Source: Corynebacterium sp. MSK297 (GTDB lineage: Bacteria > Actinomycetota > Actinomycetes > Mycobacteriales > Mycobacteriaceae). Taken from it: DNA of 64,000 nt. The stretch lies in NCBI RefSeq assembly GCF_030232885.1, contig NZ_JASPGD010000007.1, positions 48,943 through 112,942 of the forward strand, in the 5' to 3' direction. The translations under genes and the position numbers were made by a program. The notes beneath the pieces were generated by a model, which had not been told where the DNA came from, made no database searches, and saw only the letters and a list, made by a program, of their open reading frames with translations. Within the stretch, counting starts at the first letter, position 1; the number at the start of each line of letters is the position of its first letter. Positions 1-8,811 of the stretch are shown here, in pieces.

Positions 1-42
1 GTTCTCAACAGTGAGCTCTCACAAGCGGACGGTTACTTACGG

Positions 43-429
43 TTACTTGCCCTCGGCTTCCTGCTGTTCTTTTTGCTCTTTCAGCAGTTTCGCTGCGGTA
101 CGGCGGCGCTTACGCAGGTGTTCGATGCGTTCTTCGAGCAATTTGTCGAGTTCTTCGATGCTGCGACGTTCACACAGCATGTCCCAGTGGGTACGAGGAG
201 GTTTGACCGGCTTGGATTCGACACCTTCGCCTTCTACTAGCGTTCCCCATTTACCGTTTTTGCACAGCCACTCTTCGGGGATTTCCGCATCGTCGGCAAA
301 AGGCACTTCGTAAATTTCGCCGTCTTCGGTGCGGTATTTCACCATTTGGCGTGGTGCCAGGTCATGGTCGCGGTCAGTTTCGTAGCTGACGGCACCCATG
401 CGGCTGCCGCGCAATACGCGATCTGCCAT
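43..429 (-). CDS. rbpA: RNA polymerase-binding protein RbpA
   Basis: RbpA is an actinobacterial transcription factor that binds sigma and the RNA polymerase beta-prime subunit and stabilises the open complex. The 128-residue product starts MADRVLRGSRMG and carries the family's N-terminal tail. It then has the core with WLCKNGKWG and the C-terminal sigma-interaction segment (RTHWDMLCERRSIEELDKLLEERIEHLRKRR). The reading frame has an earlier ATG at 441, but the ATG at 429 fits the family start and has AAGGA about 11 bases upstream. The last ten residues are Glu/Lys/Gln rich. It is monocistronic, with an AT-rich region of about 230 bases separating it from the divergent gene at 661. Length is slightly above the usual 110-120 residues. 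Identification is firm. Confidence 0.95.
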   Translation of the reverse strand: MADRVLRGSRMGAVSYETDRDHDLAPRQMVKYRTEDGEIYEVPFADDAEIPEEWLCKNGKWGTLVEGEGVESKPVKPPRTHWDMLCERRSIEELDKLLEERIEHLRKRRRTAAKLLKEQKEQQEAEGK

Positions 430-660
430 TGTGGGACACATCCTTATATTATTCCGGGGGCATCAACAAATCTTGTGGCACCACACAGTGCCAAAGACTC
501 GTCAGGATAACGATCTACCACTATAACGCACAAACACACTGATTTGTTCCCGCTCTGTGGATATTACTTGCCTGCCAAATCTTTCTGTATTTTTTCTCAG
601 CTTTTCGATGTTTTTCTGAACTTTTCGGTTTTTGGCGGTTCTTTTCGTCAATAGACTAAA
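430..660. other. divergent intergenic region rbpA / 661 gene
   Basis: About 230 AT-rich bases between two divergent genes, expected to carry both promoters. It contains repeated short T-tracts (CTTTTCG-like) near 590-650. A TAGACT hexamer at 652-657 is a likely -10 element for the rightward gene. No ORF or RNA was recognised. Confidence 0.4.
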
Positions 661-1011
661 ATGAACAGGGTGTCTGTGTCTGTCTACCAACAAACTCGCC
701 CTCAACCATGCCAGTGGTGCGGCGGAGAGGTTGCATCACAAGGCCGTGGGCGTCCGCGTAAGTATTGCAGTAGTTCTTGTAAGCAGCGGGCCTACGAGCA
801 ACGTCAAAATTTATCCGGCACGGAAATTGCTCCCGATGCCGTAATATTGAGCAAAGCTAAAGCTGATATGCTGCATGATTCGCTGTTTCAATTGCGCTGT
901 GCGGCGGAAGATATAGCGTGGGCTGCGGCAGAGGATGCTTCTGCAGATGAGCTCGGGCAGCTATGCACGGAGTTAATTGATTTGGCGCGTTCGATTGAGA
1001 AGTTGAGGTAA
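661..1011 (+). CDS. small zinc-ribbon-like conserved protein
   Basis: Function not recognised. The 116-residue product has an N-terminal Cys cluster (CQWCGGEV at about 17-24, then KYCSSSCKQRAYEQR at about 34-48). This resembles the short zinc-binding CxxC...CxxxC module found in many small actinobacterial proteins. An acidic, helical C-terminal half follows. The start is uncertain: a TAGACT hexamer ends only three bases before this ATG, so a leaderless transcript could instead begin near the GTG at 670. The stop codon overlaps the ATG of the YceI gene by one base (TAATG), so the two are probably co-translated. DNA binding is possible but is only inference. Confidence 0.6.
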   Translation: MNRVSVSVYQQTRPQPCQWCGGEVASQGRGRPRKYCSSSCKQRAYEQRQNLSGTEIAPDAVILSKAKADMLHDSLFQLRCAAEDIAWAAAEDASADELGQLCTELIDLARSIEKLR

Positions 1012-1727
1012 TGATGAAAAAATCTCCCATGAAACGCCGTAAATCTATCATCGTGATTTTCGTCGCGCTCATTGTCCTTTTGGCGCTTCTCAGCGTGGTC
1101 CCGCTGATGTACCGGATCATTACCGGCCCCGGGGTCAAGACCGAACCCTTAAGTGATTCGGGTGCAGCAGCCGCATCGACTCCGGTGGATGGCAACTGGG
1201 AAGTCGTTGAAGGAAAGAACCCGAATATTACCTCGGTGGGTTTTACCTTTTCGGAGATACTGCCGGGCGATGAACGGGTGACTTCTGGCTCCACAGGTTA
1301 TGTCACTGGGCAAGCAAAAATTAGCAACTCCACGCTGGAATCAGCCACTGTGGAAGTTGATATGGACCAGTTGACGACCGATCGGGACGTCCGGGACGTC
1401 AACATGAAAGACAAACTGTTTGAAACCAGCAAGTTCCCGACGTCCACGTTCACACTGACCGAGCCGGTGGATGTCTCACAGGTGCCAGAAGATGGCACCG
1501 CGGGCGAGGTCACTGTGGCTGGCGAGCTCACGATCAAGGAGCACACGGAACCTGTCGAGGCACAGTTCCAAGCACTGCGTGATGGAGATCTGCTGATCAT
1601 CTCCGGCGAAGTGGAGATCAACCGCGAAGACTTTGAAGTGCATTCGCCGGATCTGATTGCCGCCAAGATTGCCGAAACCGGCACGGTGGATATCCGGCTG
1701 AGTTTTGCCAAAACGGCCGAGCGATAA
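1011..1727 (+). CDS. membrane-anchored YceI family protein
   Basis: 238 residues. There is a basic start, a single membrane segment at about 12-34, and then an extracytoplasmic domain from about 60 to 235 of the YceI type, a lipocalin-like beta barrel. Recognisable family elements are the opening strand GNWEVVEGKNPNITSVGFTF, the DVRDVNMKDKLFETSKFPTSTF block, the LTIKEHTEPV strand and the REDFEVHSPDLIAAKI segment. YceI proteins bind isoprenoid-like lipids or quinones and are linked to stress, but no partner is evident here. The start overlaps the preceding stop by one base. A second ATG follows at once, and the choice does not affect the product. Confidence 0.85.
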   Translation: MMKKSPMKRRKSIIVIFVALIVLLALLSVVPLMYRIITGPGVKTEPLSDSGAAAASTPVDGNWEVVEGKNPNITSVGFTFSEILPGDERVTSGSTGYVTGQAKISNSTLESATVEVDMDQLTTDRDVRDVNMKDKLFETSKFPTSTFTLTEPVDVSQVPEDGTAGEVTVAGELTIKEHTEPVEAQFQALRDGDLLIISGEVEINREDFEVHSPDLIAAKIAETGTVDIRLSFAKTAER

Positions 1728-1746
1728 TCGCCCTCTATAAATGTCC

Positions 1747-1752
1747 GATAAT
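1747..1752 (+). promoter_or_regulatory. putative -10 element of the LysE gene
   Basis: GATAAT ends seven bases before the ATG at 1760 and no Shine-Dalgarno sequence lies between. This suggests a leaderless transcript starting at or next to the ATG. Confidence 0.35.
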
Positions 1753-1759
1753 TGACATT

Positions 1760-2512
1760 ATGTCACTTCGAGGATCGAGGGCTTTTTTGCTTACAGATAT
1801 TCTCAGCTGGGCTGCGGTCATGGCACTTCCCGGCCCTGATATCGTCGCGATCGGTACACAGGTATCCCGGCATGGTCATCGGGCCGGTTTTGCTACTGCT
1901 ACAGGCGCTACCATTGGCGTAGCTACCTGGTCGATATTGTCACTGGCCGGCATTACAGCGTTGTTGACGGCCATTCCGGCGTTATCGGTCATGTTGCCTG
2001 TGCTTGGATCCTCTGTCCTGATCGTGCTCGGACTACTCGCAATCAAAGGCGTTCTTTCTGCACGCCGTGCGGCTACACAAGCCACCATGGTCAACAGTTC
2101 CTCACCGGAATCGAGTGTTGCCGACTTGCGTGTTCCAGCAGGCTCCACACCTGCTGCACCCACAACACCAGCGACTGAATCAACAACATCAACAACAGCA
2201 TCAGCCCAGCATGCCCCGGTCTGGTTCCGCGCGTTCCGCTTGGGGTTGATTACGAATCTCTCGAACCCAAAAGCCTTGGTGTTTTTCAGCTCTTTTTTCA
2301 CGCCACTCATGAACCACTACTCTGGAGTGAGCGGCAAGGCAAGTATGCTGGGGATCTTGCTCTTGGTCAGCCTCGCGGTCTTTTCAGCTATGTCCGTAGT
2401 TATGAAAACCGCCTCTCGTATCCCAGCTGCGCACCATCCTGCTCTGAAATTTCTGCCCGGAGCGGTCTTTCTCATTATCGGTACCTACTACTTGATCGAA
2501 ACTATAAGCTAA
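1760..2512 (+). CDS. LysE/RhtB family amino-acid exporter
   Basis: Polytopic inner-membrane protein of 250 residues with the LysE/RhtB signature near the N-terminus (MALPGPDIVAIGTQVSRHGHRAGFATATGATIG, about 20-53). The second conserved block is FRLGLITNLSNPKALVFFSSFF (about 161-182). The family exports amino acids or related solutes, and the substrate cannot be read from sequence. The loop between the two halves (about 100-155) is a long Ser/Thr/Pro/Ala-rich linker, which makes the protein about 40 residues longer than the typical 200-210. A GATAAT hexamer seven bases upstream supports this start as leaderless. It sits 32 bases after the YceI gene and may also be read through from it. Confidence 0.85.
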   Translation: MSLRGSRAFLLTDILSWAAVMALPGPDIVAIGTQVSRHGHRAGFATATGATIGVATWSILSLAGITALLTAIPALSVMLPVLGSSVLIVLGLLAIKGVLSARRAATQATMVNSSSPESSVADLRVPAGSTPAAPTTPATESTTSTTASAQHAPVWFRAFRLGLITNLSNPKALVFFSSFFTPLMNHYSGVSGKASMLGILLLVSLAVFSAMSVVMKTASRIPAAHHPALKFLPGAVFLIIGTYYLIETIS

Positions 2513-2546
2513 GTCAAAACCGCAAACGGATGCCATTGCCGCAGGT

Positions 2547-4211
2547 ATGATGACAGGCATGGCTGAACCAAAGATTGACGCACTTGCCCTGTCCGAAGCC
2601 TCCAGCTACGAGGATTACCTCGCGAAAGCCCAGGCCCGCGGTTTCGATTTCGAGATCAAGAAATCCGGTGTGCAAGACGAAATGCTGCGCCGCGGCTGGT
2701 CGGTCGTCGCACCGTATTTTTTGCGTCCAAATATCGCTCCGGATGGGCCGCTGCCAGCCATGCCAAAAATCGAGCGTGACGACGAGGGCAAGATCGTCAA
2801 GGCCACTGCAAATCCGCAACTAGCGCAATTTTTGTCCAAGGCCTGGAACATTAACAGCCGCGAAGACCTGTTGAAATCTGCGCAGCAGGCCTCGCAACGC
2901 ACCCATGACAAAGCCTACGAGGCTGGTCGGGAGATCCTGCAGGAGATCCGTGAATTGCCGCTAGAACAGCGCGCTGGCCAAACCAGCGTGCTGGTTAATG
3001 AATTATCGGGCGCACTGCCGGAAATCCCTTTCGCCACCTTGGAAAAAGAGGCGCAGCGGTTATTGAAACCACTGCTCAACCCGGATGCGGAACTGTTGAT
3101 CCCGCAACGACTGCCTGACAGTATGGCAGGGTTCTATTTTGCTGCTGCGGTGCGCCAACTCAACTTGGGGGCAGGTGCCGGGTTCATTAAGCCTAGCGAA
3201 GTCCGCCCGATCATCGTCAAGTGTGTGCTCGGTATCGCGCGTACGTACGACACCTGGGAAGAATACGTTGCGGCACTGATCTACGGCGAAGCCATGCTGG
3301 CCAGCACGATTGGTGACCACTTCCGGTTTATCTTCCATAATGCTGCTGCCCTGCTCACTGCCACTGACTCACCATGGGTAGAACTTCCCTTGCACACCGA
3401 GACTTTCCCCCCGATTAAGTCCAACAGCTACGAAGAGATCTTTTCGTCAATGCAGGCCAATGCACAGCAGCTTCCCGTTGCGGTAACGGGTACGCTTGCC
3501 GACGATCTGCGCCTCGGATGGTCGCTGCAGGCGCCGTATCTGGTGGGCAGCAAGATTCCTCTGGATGCACCGGCTACCTACGACGAGCAGCGCGTGCAAG
3601 AAATTTGGCAGCACTTGGAAAACCAACACCATGTTTCTGATGCGGCTAGTTTGCGCACTGCAATCGGGAAATACCTCGACGAACCTGATCACGAAGCCTA
3701 CCGCGTGATCCTCGATGAGCTACAAGAGGTCCGCAATTGGGATGTGGAAAAGCGCCGAGCTGACGGGCTCGAGAAAATCACCACTGCCCTACGAAGCAAA
3801 TATGCCAAGGCAGCTGCGCCCGAGCACACTAGCGAAGATATCGACAAAGCAGTGTCGTCTACCGCTGCACAATTAGCGAAATTGCTGTTGGTCGAAGACA
3901 TTGACCTGTTTTTGCCGAAAACTTTGCCCAGCTCATTAGCGGGTTGGCGCATCGCGCAAGGCGTACGTCTGGCAGCCATGGGCTTTGCCACTAAACTATT
4001 GACTGAGGACGACGCCAATGAATTCGCGGCGGTGGGCGCTGACAAAGCGAAAAACAACCACACCGATTGGCGTGATTTCGGTGATGGTTTCCTCGTCGGC
4101 CGTCTATGTGAAAGTGGGCAGGTCGATGGTCTACAGCAACGGATGATGGCATCGACTGCCGGCGCCCTAGCCTCCAAGCAGTCTCCGTGGAGCGAATTAG
4201 CACTGCACTAA
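2547..4211 (+). CDS. tandem DUF1266-like protein
   Basis: 554 residues and no signal peptide, so probably cytoplasmic. Two similar halves are visible. One has SMAGFYFAAAVRQLNLGAGAGFIKPSEV followed by YDTWEEYVAALIYGEAML (about 195-253). The other has SLAGWRIAQGVRLAAMGFATKLLTEDDA followed by TDWRDFGDGFLVGRL (about 470-530). Each resembles the DUF1266 pattern, in which a helix ending in an AGY/AGF-type turn is followed by an SWxxFxxxYLxGR-like helix. Each half ends with SPW.EL.LH, which supports internal duplication. Function is unknown. ATGs at 2547, 2550 and 2559 are all possible starts; 2559 gives MAEPKIDAL. It lies 35 bases after the LysE gene. Confidence 0.7.
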   Translation: MMTGMAEPKIDALALSEASSYEDYLAKAQARGFDFEIKKSGVQDEMLRRGWSVVAPYFLRPNIAPDGPLPAMPKIERDDEGKIVKATANPQLAQFLSKAWNINSREDLLKSAQQASQRTHDKAYEAGREILQEIRELPLEQRAGQTSVLVNELSGALPEIPFATLEKEAQRLLKPLLNPDAELLIPQRLPDSMAGFYFAAAVRQLNLGAGAGFIKPSEVRPIIVKCVLGIARTYDTWEEYVAALIYGEAMLASTIGDHFRFIFHNAAALLTATDSPWVELPLHTETFPPIKSNSYEEIFSSMQANAQQLPVAVTGTLADDLRLGWSLQAPYLVGSKIPLDAPATYDEQRVQEIWQHLENQHHVSDAASLRTAIGKYLDEPDHEAYRVILDELQEVRNWDVEKRRADGLEKITTALRSKYAKAAAPEHTSEDIDKAVSSTAAQLAKLLLVEDIDLFLPKTLPSSLAGWRIAQGVRLAAMGFATKLLTEDDANEFAAVGADKAKNNHTDWRDFGDGFLVGRLCESGQVDGLQQRMMASTAGALASKQSPWSELALH

Positions 4212-4298
4212 TCTACTGCTTGCTAGAAGCTCGCTAGAAATAGCTTTGGTAGAAGCTGTTAGCACTGATGCGTCCGTGGGCGGCGCGTCAGTTACTGG

Positions 4299-5612
4299 CT
4301 AACGGCGCCCGCGGCGGTGCCGGTGGGTCGCCGTAAATTGCACGGCATCGAGCATTCCTAGATCCAACAAAGTCTCGCGGAGTGCCAGCTGAAATACCCA
4401 TAGACGCCGGTAGACCACATCGAAGCCGCTCGCCGCCGCTTCCCGCATGTGGCCTTCGAAAAAACTGCGCTGCAACTGCAGCGATTTGCGGTAATGCGAA
4501 CCAAAATGGGTCTGTTTAATAATAAGCAATCCCGATTTTTGGTCGAATAACTTGTGGTGGCCGGTGGTATCAAGATAATCCAAGCCAGGCCAGATATACG
4601 CGCGTAATGCTAGTAGCGCATTGCGCGCAGACGCTGTCATACCGTCGGTGGCGACCAGAGTTTGCAATCCTAGTTTGCCGCCAGGTGCAAGCAATCGCCC
4701 CGCGTGCCGCAAGAGATACACGCGGTCCGTCCGCGACAGGTATTCGAATGCCTCCATGCACGCGATGGCGTCGTAGCGGCCCTGCCAGTCACTCGGTGTT
4801 GGCAACGGGTTCGAAATGTGCTGGGTGTGCACGAAATCCTCTACCCCGGCTAGCACGAGATCATCGCGAAGTGCTGCCAGATGCTCCGCATCATTGCTAA
4901 GCGTATCGACGACCGCTCGACGTCGACCAGCAACTTCTGCAAGCACGGAGCCGTTGGCAGGAAATTCTAAAAGATGGCTTGACGCTGTTACTCCTAGGTC
5001 ATTGAGCAAAAATTGCGCGGCGCGTGCTTGGGAATCATGAAAATCTTCGCGTTCGACATCTTGTGGTTCCGAGATCGTAGTGATGTCGATGAAATGGTGT
5101 TTGGGCCCGTGATTACCATGCTGTGCTGGGACGTAACTCGTCATCGAATCCCGCACCGTCGTCGCCACGCCCGTCGAAAAGATTCCGGCAAAACTACTGG
5201 TTTTTTCATCGGAATACAGTCGCACCAAGTCCGCGGGGATCTGTCCGCCGTCATACGGTGCAACAGGCACCTGCACCTTACCGCGTGGCGCATAGCCAGT
5301 AGCGAGCAACCGAGTCAGTACTTTGACTAGTGCCGCGGAATCCGGTGTACGCCACTCTCCTGCCAAATATGATTCGACGAATCCAAGCCACCCTGCTTGC
5401 GCGACGCGTGCAAACAAGGATTCCTGATCGATGATCAAGTCGGGTCGGGCGCCTGGGTCCAATTCCAACCCAGCGTTGCGGCAAGCTTTCGCAAAATGTG
5501 CCTCCGCAATTCGCGCACGCAGTGGCAATAGTGATCCGCCTGGCACTGTGGCAATAGACGGCCATGCCTGCGCATCGATCGCTGCAAGATGAGCCAATTG
5601 TTGCTCGTGCAC
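4299..5612 (-). CDS. ufaA: cyclopropane-fatty-acid synthase-like methyltransferase (UfaA type)
   Basis: Class I methyltransferase of the CFA/mycolic acid methyltransferase family, 437 residues. These enzymes transfer a methyl group from SAM to unsaturated acyl chains. The start is a GTG at 5612 with AAGGAG five bases upstream; the open frame extends further and would overlap ndh. The C-terminal half keeps the family frame (ACMEAFEYLSRTDRVYLLRHAGRLLAPGGKLGLQTL, and later HFGSHYRKSLQLQRSFFEGHMREAAASGFDVVYRRLW). Canonical motifs are eroded: SAM motif I reads LLEFPANGSVLA instead of LEIGxGWG, and the YDxxNDFY and YSCAYF regions are not recognisable. The divergent neighbour is ndh, the same pairing as in C. 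glutamicum. Family assignment is good; retained activity is doubtful. Confidence 0.75.
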   Translation of the reverse strand: MHEQQLAHLAAIDAQAWPSIATVPGGSLLPLRARIAEAHFAKACRNAGLELDPGARPDLIIDQESLFARVAQAGWLGFVESYLAGEWRTPDSAALVKVLTRLLATGYAPRGKVQVPVAPYDGGQIPADLVRLYSDEKTSSFAGIFSTGVATTVRDSMTSYVPAQHGNHGPKHHFIDITTISEPQDVEREDFHDSQARAAQFLLNDLGVTASSHLLEFPANGSVLAEVAGRRRAVVDTLSNDAEHLAALRDDLVLAGVEDFVHTQHISNPLPTPSDWQGRYDAIACMEAFEYLSRTDRVYLLRHAGRLLAPGGKLGLQTLVATDGMTASARNALLALRAYIWPGLDYLDTTGHHKLFDQKSGLLIIKQTHFGSHYRKSLQLQRSFFEGHMREAAASGFDVVYRRLWVFQLALRETLLDLGMLDAVQFTATHRHRRGRR

Positions 5613-5762
5613 ACACTCTCCTTGCAAACGCGTCTGGGCGACGGCGGAATTAATAAGTCCCAATGATTTTAGCAAAGTGTTTCTGGCCACTAGACTGTAT
5701 AGGCGTATATTTAACTGTGTACTTATCCAAATACACTGCTCAACTTCTACGAAGAGGTATCT

Positions 5763-7163
5763 ATGTCGCAAGCGCACCGTCCCGCAGGTGATCGTCACCA
5801 TGTCGTCGTCATTGGCTCCGGCTTCGGTGGCCTGAACACGGTCCAGGGGTTGGCTCATTCCGATGTCGATATCACCCTGATCGACCGCACCAACAGCCAC
5901 CTATTCCAGCCAATGCTTTACCAGGTAGCGACCGGCCTGGTCTCCGCCGGTGAGATCGCTCCTTCCACCCGTCAGCTGTTGCGCAAGCAGAACAACGTTG
6001 ACGTGGTCCGGGGTGAGGTCACCGCCATCGACATCGAAAAGCAGACCGTCACTGCCTCCCAAGGCGATATCATCAAGGATTTTGCGTACGATTCCCTGGT
6101 GGTCGCCGCCGGTTCCAACCAAGGCTACTTTGGCAACAACCACTTCGCACAGTATGCACCAGGAATGAAGAGCATTGACGATGCCCTCGAGATTCGTTCG
6201 CGCCTGTTGGGTGCGTTCGAACGCGCTGAGTTGACCGATGATCCAGAAGAGCGTGCTCGTTTACTGACCTTCGTCATCATCGGCGCCGGCCCAACTGGTG
6301 TTGAGTTGGCTGGTCAGTTGGCAGAATTGTCGAAGCGTGGCTTGAAAGGCACCTTCAAGAATATTTCGCCAGAATCCGCCAAGATCATTCTTCTCGACGG
6401 CGCGCCGCAAGTATTGCCGCCATTCGGCAAGAAGCTGGGTAAAAAGGCGCAGCGCACCTTGGAAAAGCAGGGCATCGAGGTACGCCTGAACGCAATGGTC
6501 TCCGAGGTTGATGACGACAAGGTTGTCTACAAGAACATGACCGACGATTCCGTGCACACCATTGAATCGCCCACCAAGGTCTGGTCCGCCGGTGTCGAGG
6601 CTTCCCCACTGGGCAAGATGGTTGCACAGCAGGCTGACGTCGAGTTCGACCGCGGTGGCCGCGTATCCGTCAACGAAGATCTCACCGTCGGTGAGTACGA
6701 CAATGTTTACCTCATCGGTGACATGATGTCGTTGAACCGCTTGCCAGGCGTCGCCCAGGTTGCGATCCAGACCGGTAAGCACGTCGCCAAGCTTATCGAT
6801 GCTAAGACCAGCGACAACTCTGAGCAGGATCCGAAGGAAGCCTTCGACTACTTCGACAAAGGTTCGATGGCTATCATCAACCGCGGCAACGCCGTGGTGA
6901 AGATGGAAAATAGCGAGATCACCGGATTCATCGGCTGGCTCATGTGGCTGGTTGTCCACGCCCAGTTCTTGACCGGTGTGCGCAATCGCCTGTTCACGGT
7001 GTTGAACTGGACCAGCAACGTCGTCTCCCGCAACCGCGGTAACTTAGAGATCACCGAACAACAGCGCCACGGGCGTAACGCTTTGCTGAAATTGGGCAAG
7101 GCCACCGCTGACGATGACGAACAGCCAGTCGAGGTCAAAGACACCAAGCGCGTGCAGGGCTAG
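5763..7163 (+). CDS. ndh: type II NADH:quinone dehydrogenase
   Basis: Single-subunit, non-proton-pumping NADH dehydrogenase on the inner face of the membrane, passing electrons to menaquinone. 466 residues. The N-terminal FAD-binding Rossmann motif is VVVIGSGFGGLNTVQGL (about 15-31), followed by the NDH-2 landmark NSHLFQPMLYQVATG (about 44-58). A second dinucleotide-binding motif for NADH is FVIIGAGPTGVELAGQLAE (about 170-188), and the FAD-associated YLIGDMMSL lies at about 314. The C-terminal region has a hydrophobic stretch (GFIGWLMWLVVHAQF) suited to membrane attachment. RBS GAAGAGG lies six bases before the ATG. It is divergent from ufaA. Confidence 0.95.
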   Translation: MSQAHRPAGDRHHVVVIGSGFGGLNTVQGLAHSDVDITLIDRTNSHLFQPMLYQVATGLVSAGEIAPSTRQLLRKQNNVDVVRGEVTAIDIEKQTVTASQGDIIKDFAYDSLVVAAGSNQGYFGNNHFAQYAPGMKSIDDALEIRSRLLGAFERAELTDDPEERARLLTFVIIGAGPTGVELAGQLAELSKRGLKGTFKNISPESAKIILLDGAPQVLPPFGKKLGKKAQRTLEKQGIEVRLNAMVSEVDDDKVVYKNMTDDSVHTIESPTKVWSAGVEASPLGKMVAQQADVEFDRGGRVSVNEDLTVGEYDNVYLIGDMMSLNRLPGVAQVAIQTGKHVAKLIDAKTSDNSEQDPKEAFDYFDKGSMAIINRGNAVVKMENSEITGFIGWLMWLVVHAQFLTGVRNRLFTVLNWTSNVVSRNRGNLEITEQQRHGRNALLKLGKATADDDEQPVEVKDTKRVQG

Positions 7164-7247
7164 TAATTCCTGCTAGCAGCTCGAGCTAGTGATCGTGGAT
7201 GGAGAATCTGTCTAAGATTTCGGGCTAGTATTCGCCACGAATTTCGC

Positions 7248-7253
7248 TAGTCT
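7248..7253 (+). promoter_or_regulatory. putative -10 element of thiD-tenA
   Basis: TAGTCT ends seven bases before the ATG at 7261, consistent with a very short or absent leader. There is no room for, and no sign of, a TPP riboswitch in the 97-base gap after ndh. Confidence 0.35.
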
Positions 7254-7260
7254 AGAGGAC

Positions 7261-8769
7261 ATGAAGACGAATGCTCGTATCTTGTCCATCGCTGGCACCG
7301 ACCCCACAGGTGGTGCCGGCGTTCACGCTGATCTCAAATCTATCGCCGCCGCCGGTGGCTTCGGCATGTCTGTAGTCACCGCACTGGTAGCACAAAATAC
7401 TCAGGGTGTACGTAGTATTCACACCCCACCGCAGGATTTTCTTCGCGAACAACTCGCTAGCGTGACTGATGACGTCGAGCTTGATGCCGTGAAGATCGGC
7501 ATGCTCGGCGACAGTGATACCGTTGATACTGTCTCTGAATGGCTACGCGGCCGTAGTAACATCACAGTGGTCTTAGACCCGGTCATGGTTGCTAGCTCCG
7601 GTGACCGGTTGCTGCAGTCCGAGGCCGAAGCCAAAGTGCGTGAGCTCTGCAAGCATGTTGATGTCATCACGCCGAATCTGAAAGAACTCGCCGTGCTCGT
7701 CAAAGACGACGAAGCTACCAATTTCGACGCTGCTGTGGAACAAGCCCAGAGGTTTGCAAAAACGCATGATGTCAACGTCATTGTGAAAGGCGGCCATCTG
7801 GATGGTTCGATCGCTGATAACGCGGCCGTCAGCAGCGATGGCTCGGTACATCGCGTTCCGGCAGTCCGGGTCGACACAAAAAACACACATGGCACCGGAT
7901 GTTCCTTGTCTTCTGCCCTGGCTACCCGCTTAGGTGGTGGTGAGACTCTACACAACGCGCTCGAATGGTCCACGCAATGGTTACACGAAGCCATTGCCGC
8001 TGCCGATGCACTCGGCGTCGGCAAGGGAAATGGTCCGGTGGATCACTTCCATCAGCTGCGCCGTTTCGCCGCTAACGCGGATACCACACCGTGGACTTTC
8101 CCGCTTAACGACGATACACCGGCTCCAGCCATTGCTGCACAAGGCCCACACACCAGCCAGCTGTGGGAAAAGACCGGCACACTCTGGCGCCAGATCATGG
8201 ATTTGCCGTTCATTAGTGCGTTAACCAGCGGCGAGCTTTCTGAAGACGATTTCTTATTCTACCTGGCACAAGATGCGTTGTACTTGGAATTGTATTCTCG
8301 CGCGTTAGCTCGCTTGTCGACGATCGCGCCGACCGCAGACGAGCAAGTCTGGTGGGCGAAGGCGGCGCAGGAATGCCTGACCGTCGAAGCTGAGTTACAC
8401 CGCTCGTTCGACGTCCCGAAGGTGGACCCCTCCCCGATTACCGCGGCCTACACCGATTTTTTGGTCGCCCGCACGTTTACCGATGATTACGCCGTCGGTG
8501 TGGCCGCAGTGCTGCCGTGCTTCTGGTTGTATGCAGAGATCGGCGAGGCTATTGCCCAGCACAATCACGCGCAGCACCCCTACCATTCTTGGTTGCAGAC
8601 CTATAGTGACCCGGATTTCGCCGAGGATGCACGCACAGCGATTCGCCTCGTCGAGCAGGCTTTTGCCAATTCCAGCGAATCCACCCGCACACGTGCAACC
8701 CGCGCTTATCTGATGGCTTCAGCGCACGAACGAGAGTTTTTCGACCAAGCTTCGCGCAGGCAGCGTTAG
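7261..8769 (+). CDS. thiD: bifunctional HMP/HMP-P kinase ThiD fused to TenA-like aminohydrolase
   Basis: 502 residues in two domains of thiamine pyrimidine metabolism. Residues 1-265 are ThiD, the ribokinase-fold hydroxymethylpyrimidine kinase. Visible motifs are SIAGTDPTGGAGVHADLK at the N-terminus, VLDPVMVASSGD (about 101-112) and the anion-hole loop TKNTHGTGCSLSSALA (about 206-221). Residues about 300-500 are a TenA domain that salvages aminopyrimidines. It has YLAQDALYLELYSRAL, with the substrate-binding Asp, and LPCFWLYAEIGEAI, where the Cys is at the position of the catalytic nucleophile of TenA_C enzymes. The fusion is common in actinobacteria. The acidic/Pro-rich linker spans about 270-290. 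It is a single-gene unit. Confidence 0.92.
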   Translation: MKTNARILSIAGTDPTGGAGVHADLKSIAAAGGFGMSVVTALVAQNTQGVRSIHTPPQDFLREQLASVTDDVELDAVKIGMLGDSDTVDTVSEWLRGRSNITVVLDPVMVASSGDRLLQSEAEAKVRELCKHVDVITPNLKELAVLVKDDEATNFDAAVEQAQRFAKTHDVNVIVKGGHLDGSIADNAAVSSDGSVHRVPAVRVDTKNTHGTGCSLSSALATRLGGGETLHNALEWSTQWLHEAIAAADALGVGKGNGPVDHFHQLRRFAANADTTPWTFPLNDDTPAPAIAAQGPHTSQLWEKTGTLWRQIMDLPFISALTSGELSEDDFLFYLAQDALYLELYSRALARLSTIAPTADEQVWWAKAAQECLTVEAELHRSFDVPKVDPSPITAAYTDFLVARTFTDDYAVGVAAVLPCFWLYAEIGEAIAQHNHAQHPYHSWLQTYSDPDFAEDARTAIRLVEQAFANSSESTRTRATRAYLMASAHEREFFDQASRRQR

Positions 8770-8811
8770 TGTGCGATCGCAGATTTCGGGTTACCCCAGA
8801 GTGGGCTGTAG

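Noticed and set aside
5613..5900. N-terminal extension of the UfaA frame
   Set aside because: It overlaps divergent ndh, and the GTG at 5612 has a good ribosome site.
7164..7260. TPP riboswitch before thiD-tenA
   Set aside because: The gap is only 97 bases, lacks the conserved CUGAGA and pairing elements, and the promoter appears leaderless.
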